From Devosia sp. Root685 (lineage in GTDB: Bacteria; Pseudomonadota; Alphaproteobacteria; Rhizobiales; Devosiaceae): a stretch of 64,000 nt of DNA. The number at the start of each line of letters is the position of its first letter. Position 1 is the first letter of the stretch. Both the position numbers and the translations under genes were made by a program. The DNA is taken from positions 865,436 through 929,435 of the forward strand of contig NZ_LMHK01000002.1 of NCBI RefSeq assembly GCF_001427875.1. The letters are read 5' to 3'. Below, one piece after another: positions 18,095 to 26,228 of this stretch. The notes beneath the pieces are model-generated. The model saw nothing but the letters and a program-made list of their open reading frames with translations. It was not told the origin of the DNA and searched no databases.

Positions 18095-18979
18095 CTAGCG
18101 GGCCGTGGATGGGTCGAGTGCATCGCGCACCGCGTCACCGACAAGATTGAAGGCCAGAACCACGAGCGTAATGGCCGCGCCCGCCCCGATGATCGGCCAG
18201 GGCGAACCGAAAAGGCTGTTGAGCCCATCGCGGATGATATTGCCCCAGCTCGGATTGGGCGCCTGCGTGCCGATACCGAGAAAGCTCAATGAGGCTTCGA
18301 TCCGGATGGCCGAGGCGACCCACAGGGTCATCAGCGCCACGATCGGCGCCATGATATTGGGAATGATGTGCCGCAGGATGATCACCGGCGTCCGCACACC
18401 TACCGCGATGGCCGCCTCGACATAGGGTTCCTGCTTGACCGAGAGGGTCTGCGCCCGCGCCACCCGGGCAAATCCGGGAACGAAGGCGATGGTGATCACG
18501 GCGATGATGTTCCAGAAGCCGCCACCCAGCACCGCCGCGATCAGGATCGCCAGCAGCAGTTCGGGAAAGGCCAGCAGCAGGTCGACCAGCCGCGAGATGA
18601 TCCGGTCCACCGTGCCGCCGAAATAACCGGCAACGACGCCCAGCAGCGTGCCGAAAATCGCCGCCAGCACCGGCGAGATGAAGCCGAACAGCAGCGAATT
18701 GCGCGAGCCGTAAATCATCCGGCTCAGCACATCGCGGCCGAACTGATCGGTCCCCAGCCAATTGTCCCAGCTCGGCAGCTTGTTGATCTTGAGCATGGAT
18801 TGCGCCAGCGGATCATAGGGCGAAATCCACGGCGCCAGCACCGCGACCACCACGAAAACGGCGATAATAGCGCTGGCAAAGATCGTCGTAGCGCGACCGA
18901 AGAGAATCTTGCGGACCATCGTCAACGGCCCCGGCAAGGCGGGAATGGAGGGCATGCTGCCTTCGGACATAGCGGCCAT
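18095..18979 (-). CDS. Peptide-type ABC permease, DppC family
   Basis: Membrane subunit, 294 aa, about six hydrophobic segments. It contains the DppC landmarks YDPLAQSMLKINKLPSWDNW, WLGTDQFGRDVLSRMIYGSR and SFLGIGTQAPNPSWGNII. Its start codon directly abuts the stop of the DppB-type gene, so translation is probably coupled. An ATG nine bases further in is an alternative start. Confidence 0.9.
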   Translation of the reverse strand: MAAMSEGSMPSIPALPGPLTMVRKILFGRATTIFASAIIAVFVVVAVLAPWISPYDPLAQSMLKINKLPSWDNWLGTDQFGRDVLSRMIYGSRNSLLFGFISPVLAAIFGTLLGVVAGYFGGTVDRIISRLVDLLLAFPELLLAILIAAVLGGGFWNIIAVITIAFVPGFARVARAQTLSVKQEPYVEAAIAVGVRTPVIILRHIIPNIMAPIVALMTLWVASAIRIEASLSFLGIGTQAPNPSWGNIIRDGLNSLFGSPWPIIGAGAAITLVVLAFNLVGDAVRDALDPSTAR

Positions 18980-19915
18980 TTACTGCACCTTCACGCGAGG
19001 ATCGACGACGACATAGACCAGGTCCATCAGGAGGTTGATCAGAACCACGAACATGGCAAAGACCAGCACCCCGCCCTGGATCACCGCATAGTCGCGCTCG
19101 GCGATGGCGCTGATCAGCAGGCGCCCGATGCCCGGCCGGTTGAACACCAGCTCGATGGCAACCGATCCGGAGAGCGTAGAAAGAAGGCTCAGACCCAGGC
19201 CCGTGGTGATCGGCAGCATGGCGTTGCGCAGCCCGTGCCGGTAGATCACCCGGCTTTCCTTGGCGCCCTTGGCGCGGGCGGTGCGGATGTAATCCTTGCC
19301 GAAGACTTCAAGCAGGCTCGTCCGCGTCAGCCGCCCAAGAAACGCCGCCTTGACGAAGGCCAGCGTCAGCGCCGGCAGGAAGACATGATAAATTCGGTCC
19401 ACGAACCCGTCGCCGGCCCCATTGATCGGGAACCAGCCCAGATTGAGCGAGAAGGTGATCAGCAAAAGCGCGCCGAGATAAAAATCGGGAATGGCATAGC
19501 CGATCAGCGAAAAAATCCGCACCCCGCTATCGGGCATCTTGTTGCGATTGGTCGCGGCGATCACGCCCAGCGGAATACCGGCGACAATGCCCATGAGCAT
19601 GGCCATCACGGTCAGCTCGATCGTATAGGGCAGGTTCTGCGCGATCAGTTGCAACACCGGCGTATTGGACAGCAGCGAGCGCCCGAAATCGAGCGTCAGC
19701 ACCCCGCCCAGAAAATTGAAATATTGCTGCCACAACGGCACGTTGAGGCCCATTTTCTCGCGGAATTCGGCGATCTGCTCGGGCAGCGCATTGTCGCCCA
19801 GCGCTGCCAATGCGGGATCGCCCGGCAGGATACGCATGGCGATGAACACGAGCGTGAGCACGAGGAGAATGGTGGGGATGGCATCCGCCAGCCTCAGAAG
19901 AAGGTATCGTGCCAT
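18980..19915 (-). CDS. Peptide-type ABC permease, DppB family
   Basis: Membrane subunit, 311 aa. It starts MARYLLLRLADAIPTILLVL and contains the DppB-typical FRILPGDP-like MRILPGDPALAALG, VVDPRVK at the C-terminus and IELVFNRPGIGRLLISAI. It is separated from the upstream binding-protein gene by 57 bases that hold a strong hairpin. Confidence 0.9.
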   Translation of the reverse strand: MARYLLLRLADAIPTILLVLTLVFIAMRILPGDPALAALGDNALPEQIAEFREKMGLNVPLWQQYFNFLGGVLTLDFGRSLLSNTPVLQLIAQNLPYTIELTVMAMLMGIVAGIPLGVIAATNRNKMPDSGVRIFSLIGYAIPDFYLGALLLITFSLNLGWFPINGAGDGFVDRIYHVFLPALTLAFVKAAFLGRLTRTSLLEVFGKDYIRTARAKGAKESRVIYRHGLRNAMLPITTGLGLSLLSTLSGSVAIELVFNRPGIGRLLISAIAERDYAVIQGGVLVFAMFVVLINLLMDLVYVVVDPRVKVQ

Positions 19916-19938
19916 TGCTGCGCCGCCTTTCAGGTTGA

Positions 19939-19960
19939 GGCGCCCGCCGCAGCGGGCGCC
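19939..19960 (-). promoter_or_regulatory. GC-rich hairpin between binding-protein and DppB-type genes
   Basis: GGCGCCCGC and GCGGGCGCC form a perfect 9-bp stem around CGCA, 12 bases after the binding-protein stop. There is no T-run. It matches the arrangement at the three other binding-protein/permease junctions of the window. Confidence 0.65.
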
Positions 19961-19972
19961 CGGAGGTTTGGA

Positions 19973-21568
19973 TCAGGCCGTCTTGGTGGCGCGGTGGAAG
20001 CGCCAGCGCGCATAGCCGCTCTCGACGGGATAGCCGAGGTCGATCCTTGCATTGCGCACCGCCGTAAACGACAGCGTCGACAGCCCGATCAGCGGCAGGT
20101 CACGCAGCACCTGCAATTCGATCTGCTTGCAGGTTTCGAGATACGTCTCGTAATCCGTCGCCGAAAGCGCGGTGGCGAGCAGATCGTCGATGCCCGGCAT
20201 GGCAACACCGTAATGGCTGTAATTGCCGCCGCCCGAGCCGTCCGACTTCACCTCCGAACGCGACGACAGCTGCTGGAAATAGATCTGCGTCGGGATCGGC
20301 GGATAGCTCGACGAATGCATGGCGAGCGTATTTTTGTCCGAGCGATTGTCGGCATGATAGGCGGTGTGATCGCCAATGATCAGGTTCATGTTGAACCCGG
20401 CCAGTCGCAACTGCTCCTGCACGATCAGCATGGTCGAGGAATAATCCTCGCGCTGGCTGCAATTGCTGTCAAAGCTGATGCCGTCGGGGAACCCGGCCTC
20501 GGCCAGCAGCGCCTTGGATTTCTGGGGATCATAAGGATATTGCAGCTCCGCCGGCAGGTCCTCGATCTTGTATCCCGCCGGAAAGAAACTCGGCTGCAAT
20601 CCCGCCATGGTGCCGCCCATAGGGGCCAGCGCCTGCGCCACTGCCGGCCGGTCGATGGCATGCATCAGCGCCTGCCGCACCAAGAGATTGTCGAACGGCT
20701 TGCGGTTGAGATTGATATGGAGCGTGTTGAACGAGCCGGGCACGGTCATATCAACCTGCAGCGTTGCGTCGCGCTGGAGGATGGAGTCGATCCAGCCCGG
20801 CGCGCGCACCGCCTCGATGATATCGACATTCCCGCTCAGGAGCGCCAGCGTCCGCGCGGTGGTATCGGCAATATAGGTGCATTCGACATTGGCGATCTTG
20901 GCCTTATCCCCCCAATAGCCTTCATGCCGCTTGAGCTTGGTGCCCGATTCCGGATCGAACGTGACCAGTTCATAAGGCCCCGTTCCCACCGCATCGGTGA
21001 TGAAGGCTTCCGCCCCGATTTCCTCGACAGCCTTTTTCGAAACGATGGAGCTGTTATTGGAAAAGATCGTCGTGCCCAGAAGGTTCACGTCGGGCGTCTT
21101 GAGCGTGATCGTCACCTCATAGGGCCCATTGGCCACCACGCTCTCGATATTGGAGAAGATGGTCTTGTTGGTGCCGTGGTCGATGGCGCGCTCATAGGAG
21201 AACACCACGTCCTCCGAGGTCATCTCGCCAAAACCCTTATGAAACTGCACCCCTTCGCGCAGCTTGAAGGTCCAGACCCTGGCATCGTCCGACGTGCTCC
21301 ATTCCGTCGCCAGCGTCGGCAGATATTCCTCGGGCTTGAGCGCGAAGCGGCCATCGTCAGGCCGAACGAGCTGTTCATACATCTGCTCTGTCGCCCAATT
21401 GTCCGACCCTTGCGTCGTTTCATTGGGGTCGGAATGGCGCGGGCCATTGGCGGCAATGCCGATCCGGATGATGTCCGCATCCTGCGCATTGGCCGCGGTG
21501 ACACCCACCACGCTCAGCGCCGTGCTGGCCGCGGCAAGTTCGAGAAAATTCCGTCTGTTCAGGCTCAT
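19973..21568 (-). CDS. Peptide-type ABC substrate-binding protein, second tandem copy
   Basis: Solute-binding protein of family 5 (DppA/OppA type), 531 aa, exported by Tat: the ATG with GGAGG upstream gives MSLNRRNFLELAAASTALS with the twin arginine. It is clearly paralogous to the protein encoded just upstream over the whole length, sharing for example GPRHSDPN, EQMYEQL, DDGRFALKPEEYLP, PGSFNTLHINLNRKPF and GDHTAYHADNRSDKNTLAM. Two binding proteins feeding one permease pair usually means a widened substrate range. The ligand need not be a peptide; sugar acids, opines and other solutes are also taken up by this family. Confidence 0.9.
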   Translation of the reverse strand: MSLNRRNFLELAAASTALSVVGVTAANAQDADIIRIGIAANGPRHSDPNETTQGSDNWATEQMYEQLVRPDDGRFALKPEEYLPTLATEWSTSDDARVWTFKLREGVQFHKGFGEMTSEDVVFSYERAIDHGTNKTIFSNIESVVANGPYEVTITLKTPDVNLLGTTIFSNNSSIVSKKAVEEIGAEAFITDAVGTGPYELVTFDPESGTKLKRHEGYWGDKAKIANVECTYIADTTARTLALLSGNVDIIEAVRAPGWIDSILQRDATLQVDMTVPGSFNTLHINLNRKPFDNLLVRQALMHAIDRPAVAQALAPMGGTMAGLQPSFFPAGYKIEDLPAELQYPYDPQKSKALLAEAGFPDGISFDSNCSQREDYSSTMLIVQEQLRLAGFNMNLIIGDHTAYHADNRSDKNTLAMHSSSYPPIPTQIYFQQLSSRSEVKSDGSGGGNYSHYGVAMPGIDDLLATALSATDYETYLETCKQIELQVLRDLPLIGLSTLSFTAVRNARIDLGYPVESGYARWRFHRATKTA

Positions 21569-21592
21569 CTTGCCTCCTCCCAGAGAACATCG

Positions 21593-21667
21593 ATCACGCC
21601 GTTTTGCCGGCTTTGAAATCACGCCGTAGCGGCGCGATAGAGATCACGCCTTGGTGGCGCGATGCAG
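21593..21667. repeat. Three imperfect 25-bp tandem repeats at the junction of the duplicated binding-protein genes
   Basis: Units start at 21593, 21618 and 21643, each beginning ATCACGCC. The first unit overlaps the last codons and stop of the upstream paralogue (RATKA-stop), and the others look like extra decayed copies of that gene end. The exact 25-base period suggests slippage or unequal recombination linked to the gene duplication. Confidence 0.6.
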
Positions 21668-23236
21668 TCTCCAACGTGCGTAACCACTCTCCACCGCGTA
21701 GCCGAGGTCGAGACGGGGATTGCGCACCATGGTGTAGGACAGGGTCGAAAGACCGATCAGCGGCAGGTCTGTAAGAACCTTCAGCTCGATCTCGCGGCAC
21801 AATTGGACATAGGTGTCGTAGTCGGTCGCCGCGAGCGCCTGTTCGAGGAGGTCATCGACCCCCGGAATAGCGACGCCATAATGGCTGTAATTGCCGCCGC
21901 CCGTTCCGTCCGCCTTCACTTCCGCTTTGGAATAAAGCTGCTGGATGTAGATCTGCGTCGGGATCGGCGGATAGCTCGAGGCGTGCATCGCCAGCGTATT
22001 TTTGTCCGAGCGATTGTCGGCGTGATAGGCGGTGTGATCCCCGATGATCAGGTTCATGTTGAACCCGGCCGGGCGGATCAGCTCCTGCACGATCAGCATG
22101 GTGGAGGAATAGTCCTCGCGCTGGCTGCAAAGCGCGTCAAAGCTCACCCCATCGGGAAAGCCCGCCTCGGCGAGGAGCGCCTTGGATTTTTCAGGATCAT
22201 AGGGATATTGCAGCTCGGCCGGCAGGTCCGCGGTCTTGAGCCCCGGCGGAAAGAAGTCCGGCTGCAACCCAACGAGCAGCCCACCCATCGGCGCGAGTGC
22301 CTGGGCCACCGTCGGCCGGTCGATGGCGTGCATCAGCGCCTGGCGCACCAGCAGATTATCGAACGGCTTACGGTTGAGGTTGATGTGAAGGGTATTGAAC
22401 GAGCCCGGCACCGTCATATCGACCAGAAGGTTCGGGTCGCGCTGCTTGATCGTATCGATCCAGCCCGGCGCCCGCACCGCTTCGATCATATCGACCTGGC
22501 CCGAGACCAAAGCCAACGTCCGCGCCGTCGTATCGGCAATATAGAGGCACTCGATATTGCCGACCTTGGCCTTGTCGCCCCAATAGTCCTCGAAGCGCTT
22601 GAGATAGACGCCCTTCTCCGCATCGTAGCGCACCAGTTCATAGGGACCCGTCCCCACGGCATCGGTGGTGAAGGCTTCCACCCCGATCTCTTCATAGGCC
22701 TTCTTGGAGACGATATTGGTATTGAGCGCAAAGACCGTTGTGCCGAGGAAGTTCACATCGGGCGCAGTCAGCGTGATGATCACTTCATAAGGACCATTGG
22801 CGACGACATCGGCGACATTGGCCATGATGACCCGCCCGGTCCCAAAATCCTTGGCCTTCAAATAGGTGAAGGCCACGTCCTCGGCGGTCATCTCGCCATA
22901 ACCACGATGGAACTGCACGCCTTCGCGCAGCTTGAAGGTCCAGGTCCTGGCATCTTCCGATACGGTCCATTCCGTCGCGAGAACCGGCAGATATTCCTCG
23001 GGCTTGAGAGCAAAACGCCCGTCATCGGGACGCGCGAGCTGCTCATACATCTGCTCGGTGGCCCAGTTGTCGGGTCCCTGCGTCGTCTGGTTCGGATCGG
23101 AATGGCGCGGGCCGTTCGCGGCCAGCGCGATGCGGATCGTATCATCGCCCTGCGCCTGCGCGGCCGAAAGGCCAAGGCCCGACAGCGCCGTCGAAGCAGC
23201 AGCCAGTTCGAGGAAGTTGCGGCGGTTCAAAGTCAT
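21644..23236 (-). CDS. Peptide-type ABC substrate-binding protein, first tandem copy
   Basis: Family 5 solute-binding protein, 530 aa, with a Tat signal MTLNRRNFLELAAASTALSG and mature start near AQGDDTIRIALAANG. It is the closest relative of the protein encoded immediately downstream, with near-identical blocks throughout and the differences scattered, as expected for a tandem duplication followed by divergence. The gene lies 24 bases after the enolase-superfamily gene and before the permeases, so it belongs to the same transcript. Confidence 0.9.
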   Translation of the reverse strand: MTLNRRNFLELAAASTALSGLGLSAAQAQGDDTIRIALAANGPRHSDPNQTTQGPDNWATEQMYEQLARPDDGRFALKPEEYLPVLATEWTVSEDARTWTFKLREGVQFHRGYGEMTAEDVAFTYLKAKDFGTGRVIMANVADVVANGPYEVIITLTAPDVNFLGTTVFALNTNIVSKKAYEEIGVEAFTTDAVGTGPYELVRYDAEKGVYLKRFEDYWGDKAKVGNIECLYIADTTARTLALVSGQVDMIEAVRAPGWIDTIKQRDPNLLVDMTVPGSFNTLHINLNRKPFDNLLVRQALMHAIDRPTVAQALAPMGGLLVGLQPDFFPPGLKTADLPAELQYPYDPEKSKALLAEAGFPDGVSFDALCSQREDYSSTMLIVQELIRPAGFNMNLIIGDHTAYHADNRSDKNTLAMHASSYPPIPTQIYIQQLYSKAEVKADGTGGGNYSHYGVAIPGVDDLLEQALAATDYDTYVQLCREIELKVLTDLPLIGLSTLSYTMVRNPRLDLGYAVESGYARWRLHRATKA

Positions 23237-23260
23237 AAAAAGTCTCCTCCGGCGGCGCGC

Positions 23261-24373
23261 TTAGCGGCGGCGCTTTTCCAGTTCGTCTTCGATCAGGTCG
23301 AGCCCCAGCCCCGGACCATCCGGAATGCGGAATTTTCCGCCTTCCGGCTTGGGCAGATTGCGGAAGGCTGGATGCATGCGGGTATCGGGGTCGGCGAATT
23401 CGGCAGGCTTGGTCAGATGCATGATGGTCGCGAGCACATGCAGGTTCGCCACGTGGCCGATGGTTGGCTGGGTCTGGTGCGGCACCAGTTCGACGCCATG
23501 GGCGAAGCAGATGGCGGCACATTGCATCAGCCCGGTAATGCCGCCCATCTTGACGATATCGGGCTGCACCATGCGTACGCCGGCATTGATGACGTCGACC
23601 AGCGCCTGGGTCGTATAGGTCTGCTCGGCCGCCGAAACGGTGATGTCGAGCCGCTGCGCCACCTCGCCCATGGCGCGCACGTCATAGTGCTGCACCGGCT
23701 CTTCGAACCAGATGAAACCCAGCTCTTCCAGAGCCCGGCCAACGCGAATGGCACCGCCGACCGAATATTGATTATTGGCATCGAAGGCGAGCGGGAAGTC
23801 GTCGCCGACAAGCTTGCGCACCGCCTTGGCCTTGGCGATATCGCCGGGAATGTCATAGTCCTGCCGCGTGCGGTCGCCGTCCCAGCGGATTTTGATGGCG
23901 GCTGGCGTCTCGCTCTTCCAGCGCGCTTCCACCACGCGCACCGTCTCGTCCACGGTGCGGCCGGCATTGCCGCCAATCGAGGCATAAAAGGGCACTTCCG
24001 TGCGCCAGCCGCCGCCCAGCAGTTTGTAGATCGGCAGGTTGAACAGCTTGCCCTTGATATCCCAGAGCGCGATGTCGAGCGCGGCCAGCGCGCCGGTCAC
24101 TGCGCCTTCCGGCCCCAGCTTCACATAGCGATGCAGCAGCCGGTCATAGATCACCGCATGGTCCAGCACATCGGCGCCGACCAGCGAGGCCGCAGCATCA
24201 CGCAGCACCCAGAGGGAATGCTCGCCGCCATGCATGGGCGAAGCCTCGCCATAGCCGACCAGTCCCTCTTCGGTCGTCACCTTGACCAGCGCACTGCGCC
24301 GGCCCGGCGGGTCGCCCGGATTCCATTCTACCTGGAAGGCATCGACGGCTTTGATCACTGACGCACGGCTCAC
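23261..24373 (-). CDS. Mandelate racemase/muconate lactonizing enzyme family protein
   Basis: Enolase-superfamily enzyme, 370 aa. Expected active-site elements are visible: IKIRW (Lys on strand 2), FDANNQY (Asp ligand), WFEEP (Glu ligand), SAAEQTYT (Glu ligand) and VPHQTQ (His base). The start is a GTG overlapping the thioesterase stop (GTGA). Such enzymes abstract a proton next to a carboxylate and then racemise, cycloisomerise or dehydrate. Its place between a thioesterase and the importer suggests that it handles the imported acid. Substrate unknown. Confidence 0.85.
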   Translation of the reverse strand: MSRASVIKAVDAFQVEWNPGDPPGRRSALVKVTTEEGLVGYGEASPMHGGEHSLWVLRDAAASLVGADVLDHAVIYDRLLHRYVKLGPEGAVTGALAALDIALWDIKGKLFNLPIYKLLGGGWRTEVPFYASIGGNAGRTVDETVRVVEARWKSETPAAIKIRWDGDRTRQDYDIPGDIAKAKAVRKLVGDDFPLAFDANNQYSVGGAIRVGRALEELGFIWFEEPVQHYDVRAMGEVAQRLDITVSAAEQTYTTQALVDVINAGVRMVQPDIVKMGGITGLMQCAAICFAHGVELVPHQTQPTIGHVANLHVLATIMHLTKPAEFADPDTRMHPAFRNLPKPEGGKFRIPDGPGLGLDLIEDELEKRRR

Positions 24374-24825
24374 GCGGATATCTCCTGGGCAATAGCGATG
24401 GTTTCGAGATGTTGGCGCACTGCTCGATCGAGCGGCGCCGGCCGCTTGGTAGCGGGGTCGAGAAAGACATGGACAAAGTGGCCGTCGGCCACGGCCTCAG
24501 CTCCACCATTGATGAAGGCGGCAAGCCCGTAGCGAACCGAGGATGTGCCGAGCCGCTCCACCCTCAGGCCCATTTCGAGCCGGTCGGTGAAGACGATTTC
24601 GCGCAGAAACCGGCAGCCATTTTCCGCCACCACCATCGACATCCCGCCCGGCGCGATGCGGGCATCCCTCTGCGTGTGAAGGAAGCGCACGACCGCGGTG
24701 TCGAAGAACTCATAATATTGCGCATTGTTGACGTGGCCGAACACGTCAATGTCGTTCCAGCGCAAGGTGATGTCGCAAAACCAGCGATAGTCCTGCCTGC
24801 TTGCTGCCGGCAACCGTCCCATCAC
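24370..24825 (-). CDS. Acyl-CoA thioesterase, 4-hydroxybenzoyl-CoA thioesterase-like
   Basis: Hot-dog-fold thioesterase, 151 aa. The family motif with catalytic Asp is ITLRWNDIDVFGHVNNAQYY, followed by FDTAVVRFLH. It should hydrolyse an acyl-CoA to the free acid and CoA. It is first in the transcript that runs into the enolase-superfamily and transporter genes and has operator-like palindromes about 120-165 bases upstream of its start. Confidence 0.85.
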   Translation of the reverse strand: MMGRLPAASRQDYRWFCDITLRWNDIDVFGHVNNAQYYEFFDTAVVRFLHTQRDARIAPGGMSMVVAENGCRFLREIVFTDRLEMGLRVERLGTSSVRYGLAAFINGGAEAVADGHFVHVFLDPATKRPAPLDRAVRQHLETIAIAQEISA

Positions 24826-24848
24826 GCACCACGACCGGCGCGCGTCAT

Positions 24849-24897
24849 CCGCACCTGCCGATGCCTCGCCATAGCCTTCTCCTCCGCACCTGCCGAT
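24849..24897. repeat. 14-bp direct repeat in the thioesterase promoter region
   Basis: CCGCACCTGCCGAT occurs at 24849-24862 and again at 24884-24897, 35 bp apart, between the operator-like palindromes and the thioesterase start. It could be a pair of activator sites or a small duplication; nothing further supports either. Confidence 0.4.
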
Positions 24898-24942
24898 CTG
24901 AAGTCGGCTTTTGGTGCAATTTCTTCGCTCAGCTTACCCGTA

Positions 24943-24991
24943 TTGAAACCGTATGCAAGAGCCTTTAGCCCTCTTTTGCATCCGTATTCAT
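24943..24991. promoter_or_regulatory. Two operator-like sites matching those before the LacI gene at 28.8 kb
   Basis: TTGAAACCGTATGCAA (24943-24958) and TTGCATCCGTATTCAT (24976-24991, inside the end of the MaoC gene) resemble the perfect palindrome TTGCATCCGTATGCAA at 28720-28735. They start 33 bp apart, three helical turns. They sit upstream of the thioesterase gene and probably control an internal promoter. Confidence 0.6.
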
Positions 24992-25420
24992 CCATTTCAT
25001 CACATGCTCGGCAACAGCCACCGTCACGCCGTGCTGATTGACCACCGCAACATCGGCGAGAGAGCGGCGCCTGGCCTCGTCCACACTCTTGATGGTGTAG
25101 CTGGCGGTCACTGTGTCGCCGAAGAAAACCGGCGCGACAAAGCGCAACCTGTCATAGCCGAGCGACACCGGAACATCGCGATTGCCCCGCGCCTGAGCCG
25201 CGCGGATCGCCATCGTACCGACGGCCGACATATAGCCGACCAGCAATGCACCATGAGCGATGAGCCGGCCAAAACTCGATCTGGCCATGAAATCGGGATC
25301 GGTATGAGCCTCATAGTCGTCGCCGCTGAGGCGAACGAAATCACTCACGTTTTCTGCTGTCACGGGGAACAGTCTGCTAACATTTAGCCCCTCAAGGGTA
25401 ACGCCAAATGGCTCATCCAT
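24965..25420 (-). CDS. MaoC-like hot-dog dehydratase
   Basis: Single hot-dog protein, 151 aa, of the MaoC/enoyl-CoA hydratase 2 type. The hydratase motif is seen as GDDYEAHTDPDF followed by SSFGRLIAHGALLVGYMSA. The ATG at 25420 overlaps the end of the upstream double-hot-dog gene by eight bases; an upstream in-frame start is less likely because AGGA precedes this one. It likely hydrates or dehydrates a short CoA ester made by the neighbouring CoA-transferase. Confidence 0.82.
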   Translation of the reverse strand: MDEPFGVTLEGLNVSRLFPVTAENVSDFVRLSGDDYEAHTDPDFMARSSFGRLIAHGALLVGYMSAVGTMAIRAAQARGNRDVPVSLGYDRLRFVAPVFFGDTVTASYTIKSVDEARRRSLADVAVVNQHGVTVAVAEHVMKWMNTDAKEG

Positions 25421-26228
25421 AGATCTGCGTCCTCCGAAAACGCGCTGCGATTTTGCCATCGGCAAACATGTATTCTTCGCTCACCAGATAGTGCCGCCCC
25501 TTGCGCTCAAACGTCTCGACCACCTCGCCACCGACCCGGATTTGCTGGCCCGGACACACCAATCCGAAATGCTGCGTCTCCGTCGACACCAGCACAAAGG
25601 GCCCCGGCAGTTTCCAGGTCGAATTGGTATCGCCCATCGCAAGCCGCATCAGCATGCCCGAATGCACGAAACCGGGATCTCGATAGAGCCCATGCGTCTC
25701 ACCAAAATCGGCCAGAGAGGTCTCGAACGCCTCCTCCGTCAGCACCCGCTCCCGGCTGCGCAGCGGCAGCCCGGCTTGCAGGCCGCCCGCCGCAATCACA
25801 GGCGGATTATCGAGCATTGGCAATAATTTAACGGCACCATCTTCTGGCGGCTCCGGCGCCCGGTGCGGCAGGGCAATCCAGCCCTCGGCCACCTCCTCGG
25901 CATCGCCATTCCGAACCACGACCATGGCCTTCTGCGCACCATCTTCATCGAGCAATGGACCGGCACTGACCGTAATATTCTCATGATTATAGACCGGCCG
26001 GCGAAAGCGGGCCGACATGGCTCCGCGCTCTGCCCAGTCCTGTCCCCAGGCCTCGATAGCCAACCGGCTCATATGCCCATAAACAAAGGCCCCCGGCACC
26101 AGCGCAGCCTTATAGCCACGCGCCCGCGCCACGGCATCGTCATGGATCGAACCCCGATAATGCGGGGCATCCCCGAGCAGAACATGGACCTTCAGCTCAG
26201 CCGGAAACGATGTTGCCAAGGCGCTCAT
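25413..26228 (-). CDS. Double hot-dog, FAS1/MaoC-type dehydratase-like protein
   Basis: A 271-aa protein with two tandem hot-dog-like halves. The N-terminal half contains SIHDDAVARARGYKAALVPG and RFRRPVYNHENITV; the C-terminal half contains ETHGLYRDPGFVHSGMLMRL and FERKGRHYLVSEEYMFADG. Relatives occur in mesaconyl-CoA and FAS1-like dehydratases. The catalytic D-x-x-H pair is not as clear as in the adjacent MaoC protein, so its exact activity is open. Its start codon directly follows the CoA-transferase stop, implying coupled translation. Confidence 0.7.
   Translation of the reverse strand: MSALATSFPAELKVHVLLGDAPHYRGSIHDDAVARARGYKAALVPGAFVYGHMSRLAIEAWGQDWAERGAMSARFRRPVYNHENITVSAGPLLDEDGAQKAMVVVRNGDAEEVAEGWIALPHRAPEPPEDGAVKLLPMLDNPPVIAAGGLQAGLPLRSRERVLTEEAFETSLADFGETHGLYRDPGFVHSGMLMRLAMGDTNSTWKLPGPFVLVSTETQHFGLVCPGQQIRVGGEVVETFERKGRHYLVSEEYMFADGKIAARFRRTQIYG

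Noticed and set aside
18368-21616. A 1082-codon plus-strand open frame antisense to the importer genes
   Set aside because: It mirrors the minus-strand binding-protein and permease genes in high-GC DNA, its translation is rich in His, Arg and Gln with no domain, and it has no start signal.
21593-21667. 25-bp periodic repeats as a CRISPR array
   Set aside because: Units abut without spacers, diverge from one another and overlap a gene end; no cas genes are present. They are tandem repeats.
21662-24361. An 899-codon plus-strand open frame
   Set aside because: Antisense shadow of the binding-protein and enolase-superfamily genes, with the composition of reverse-strand GC-rich coding DNA.
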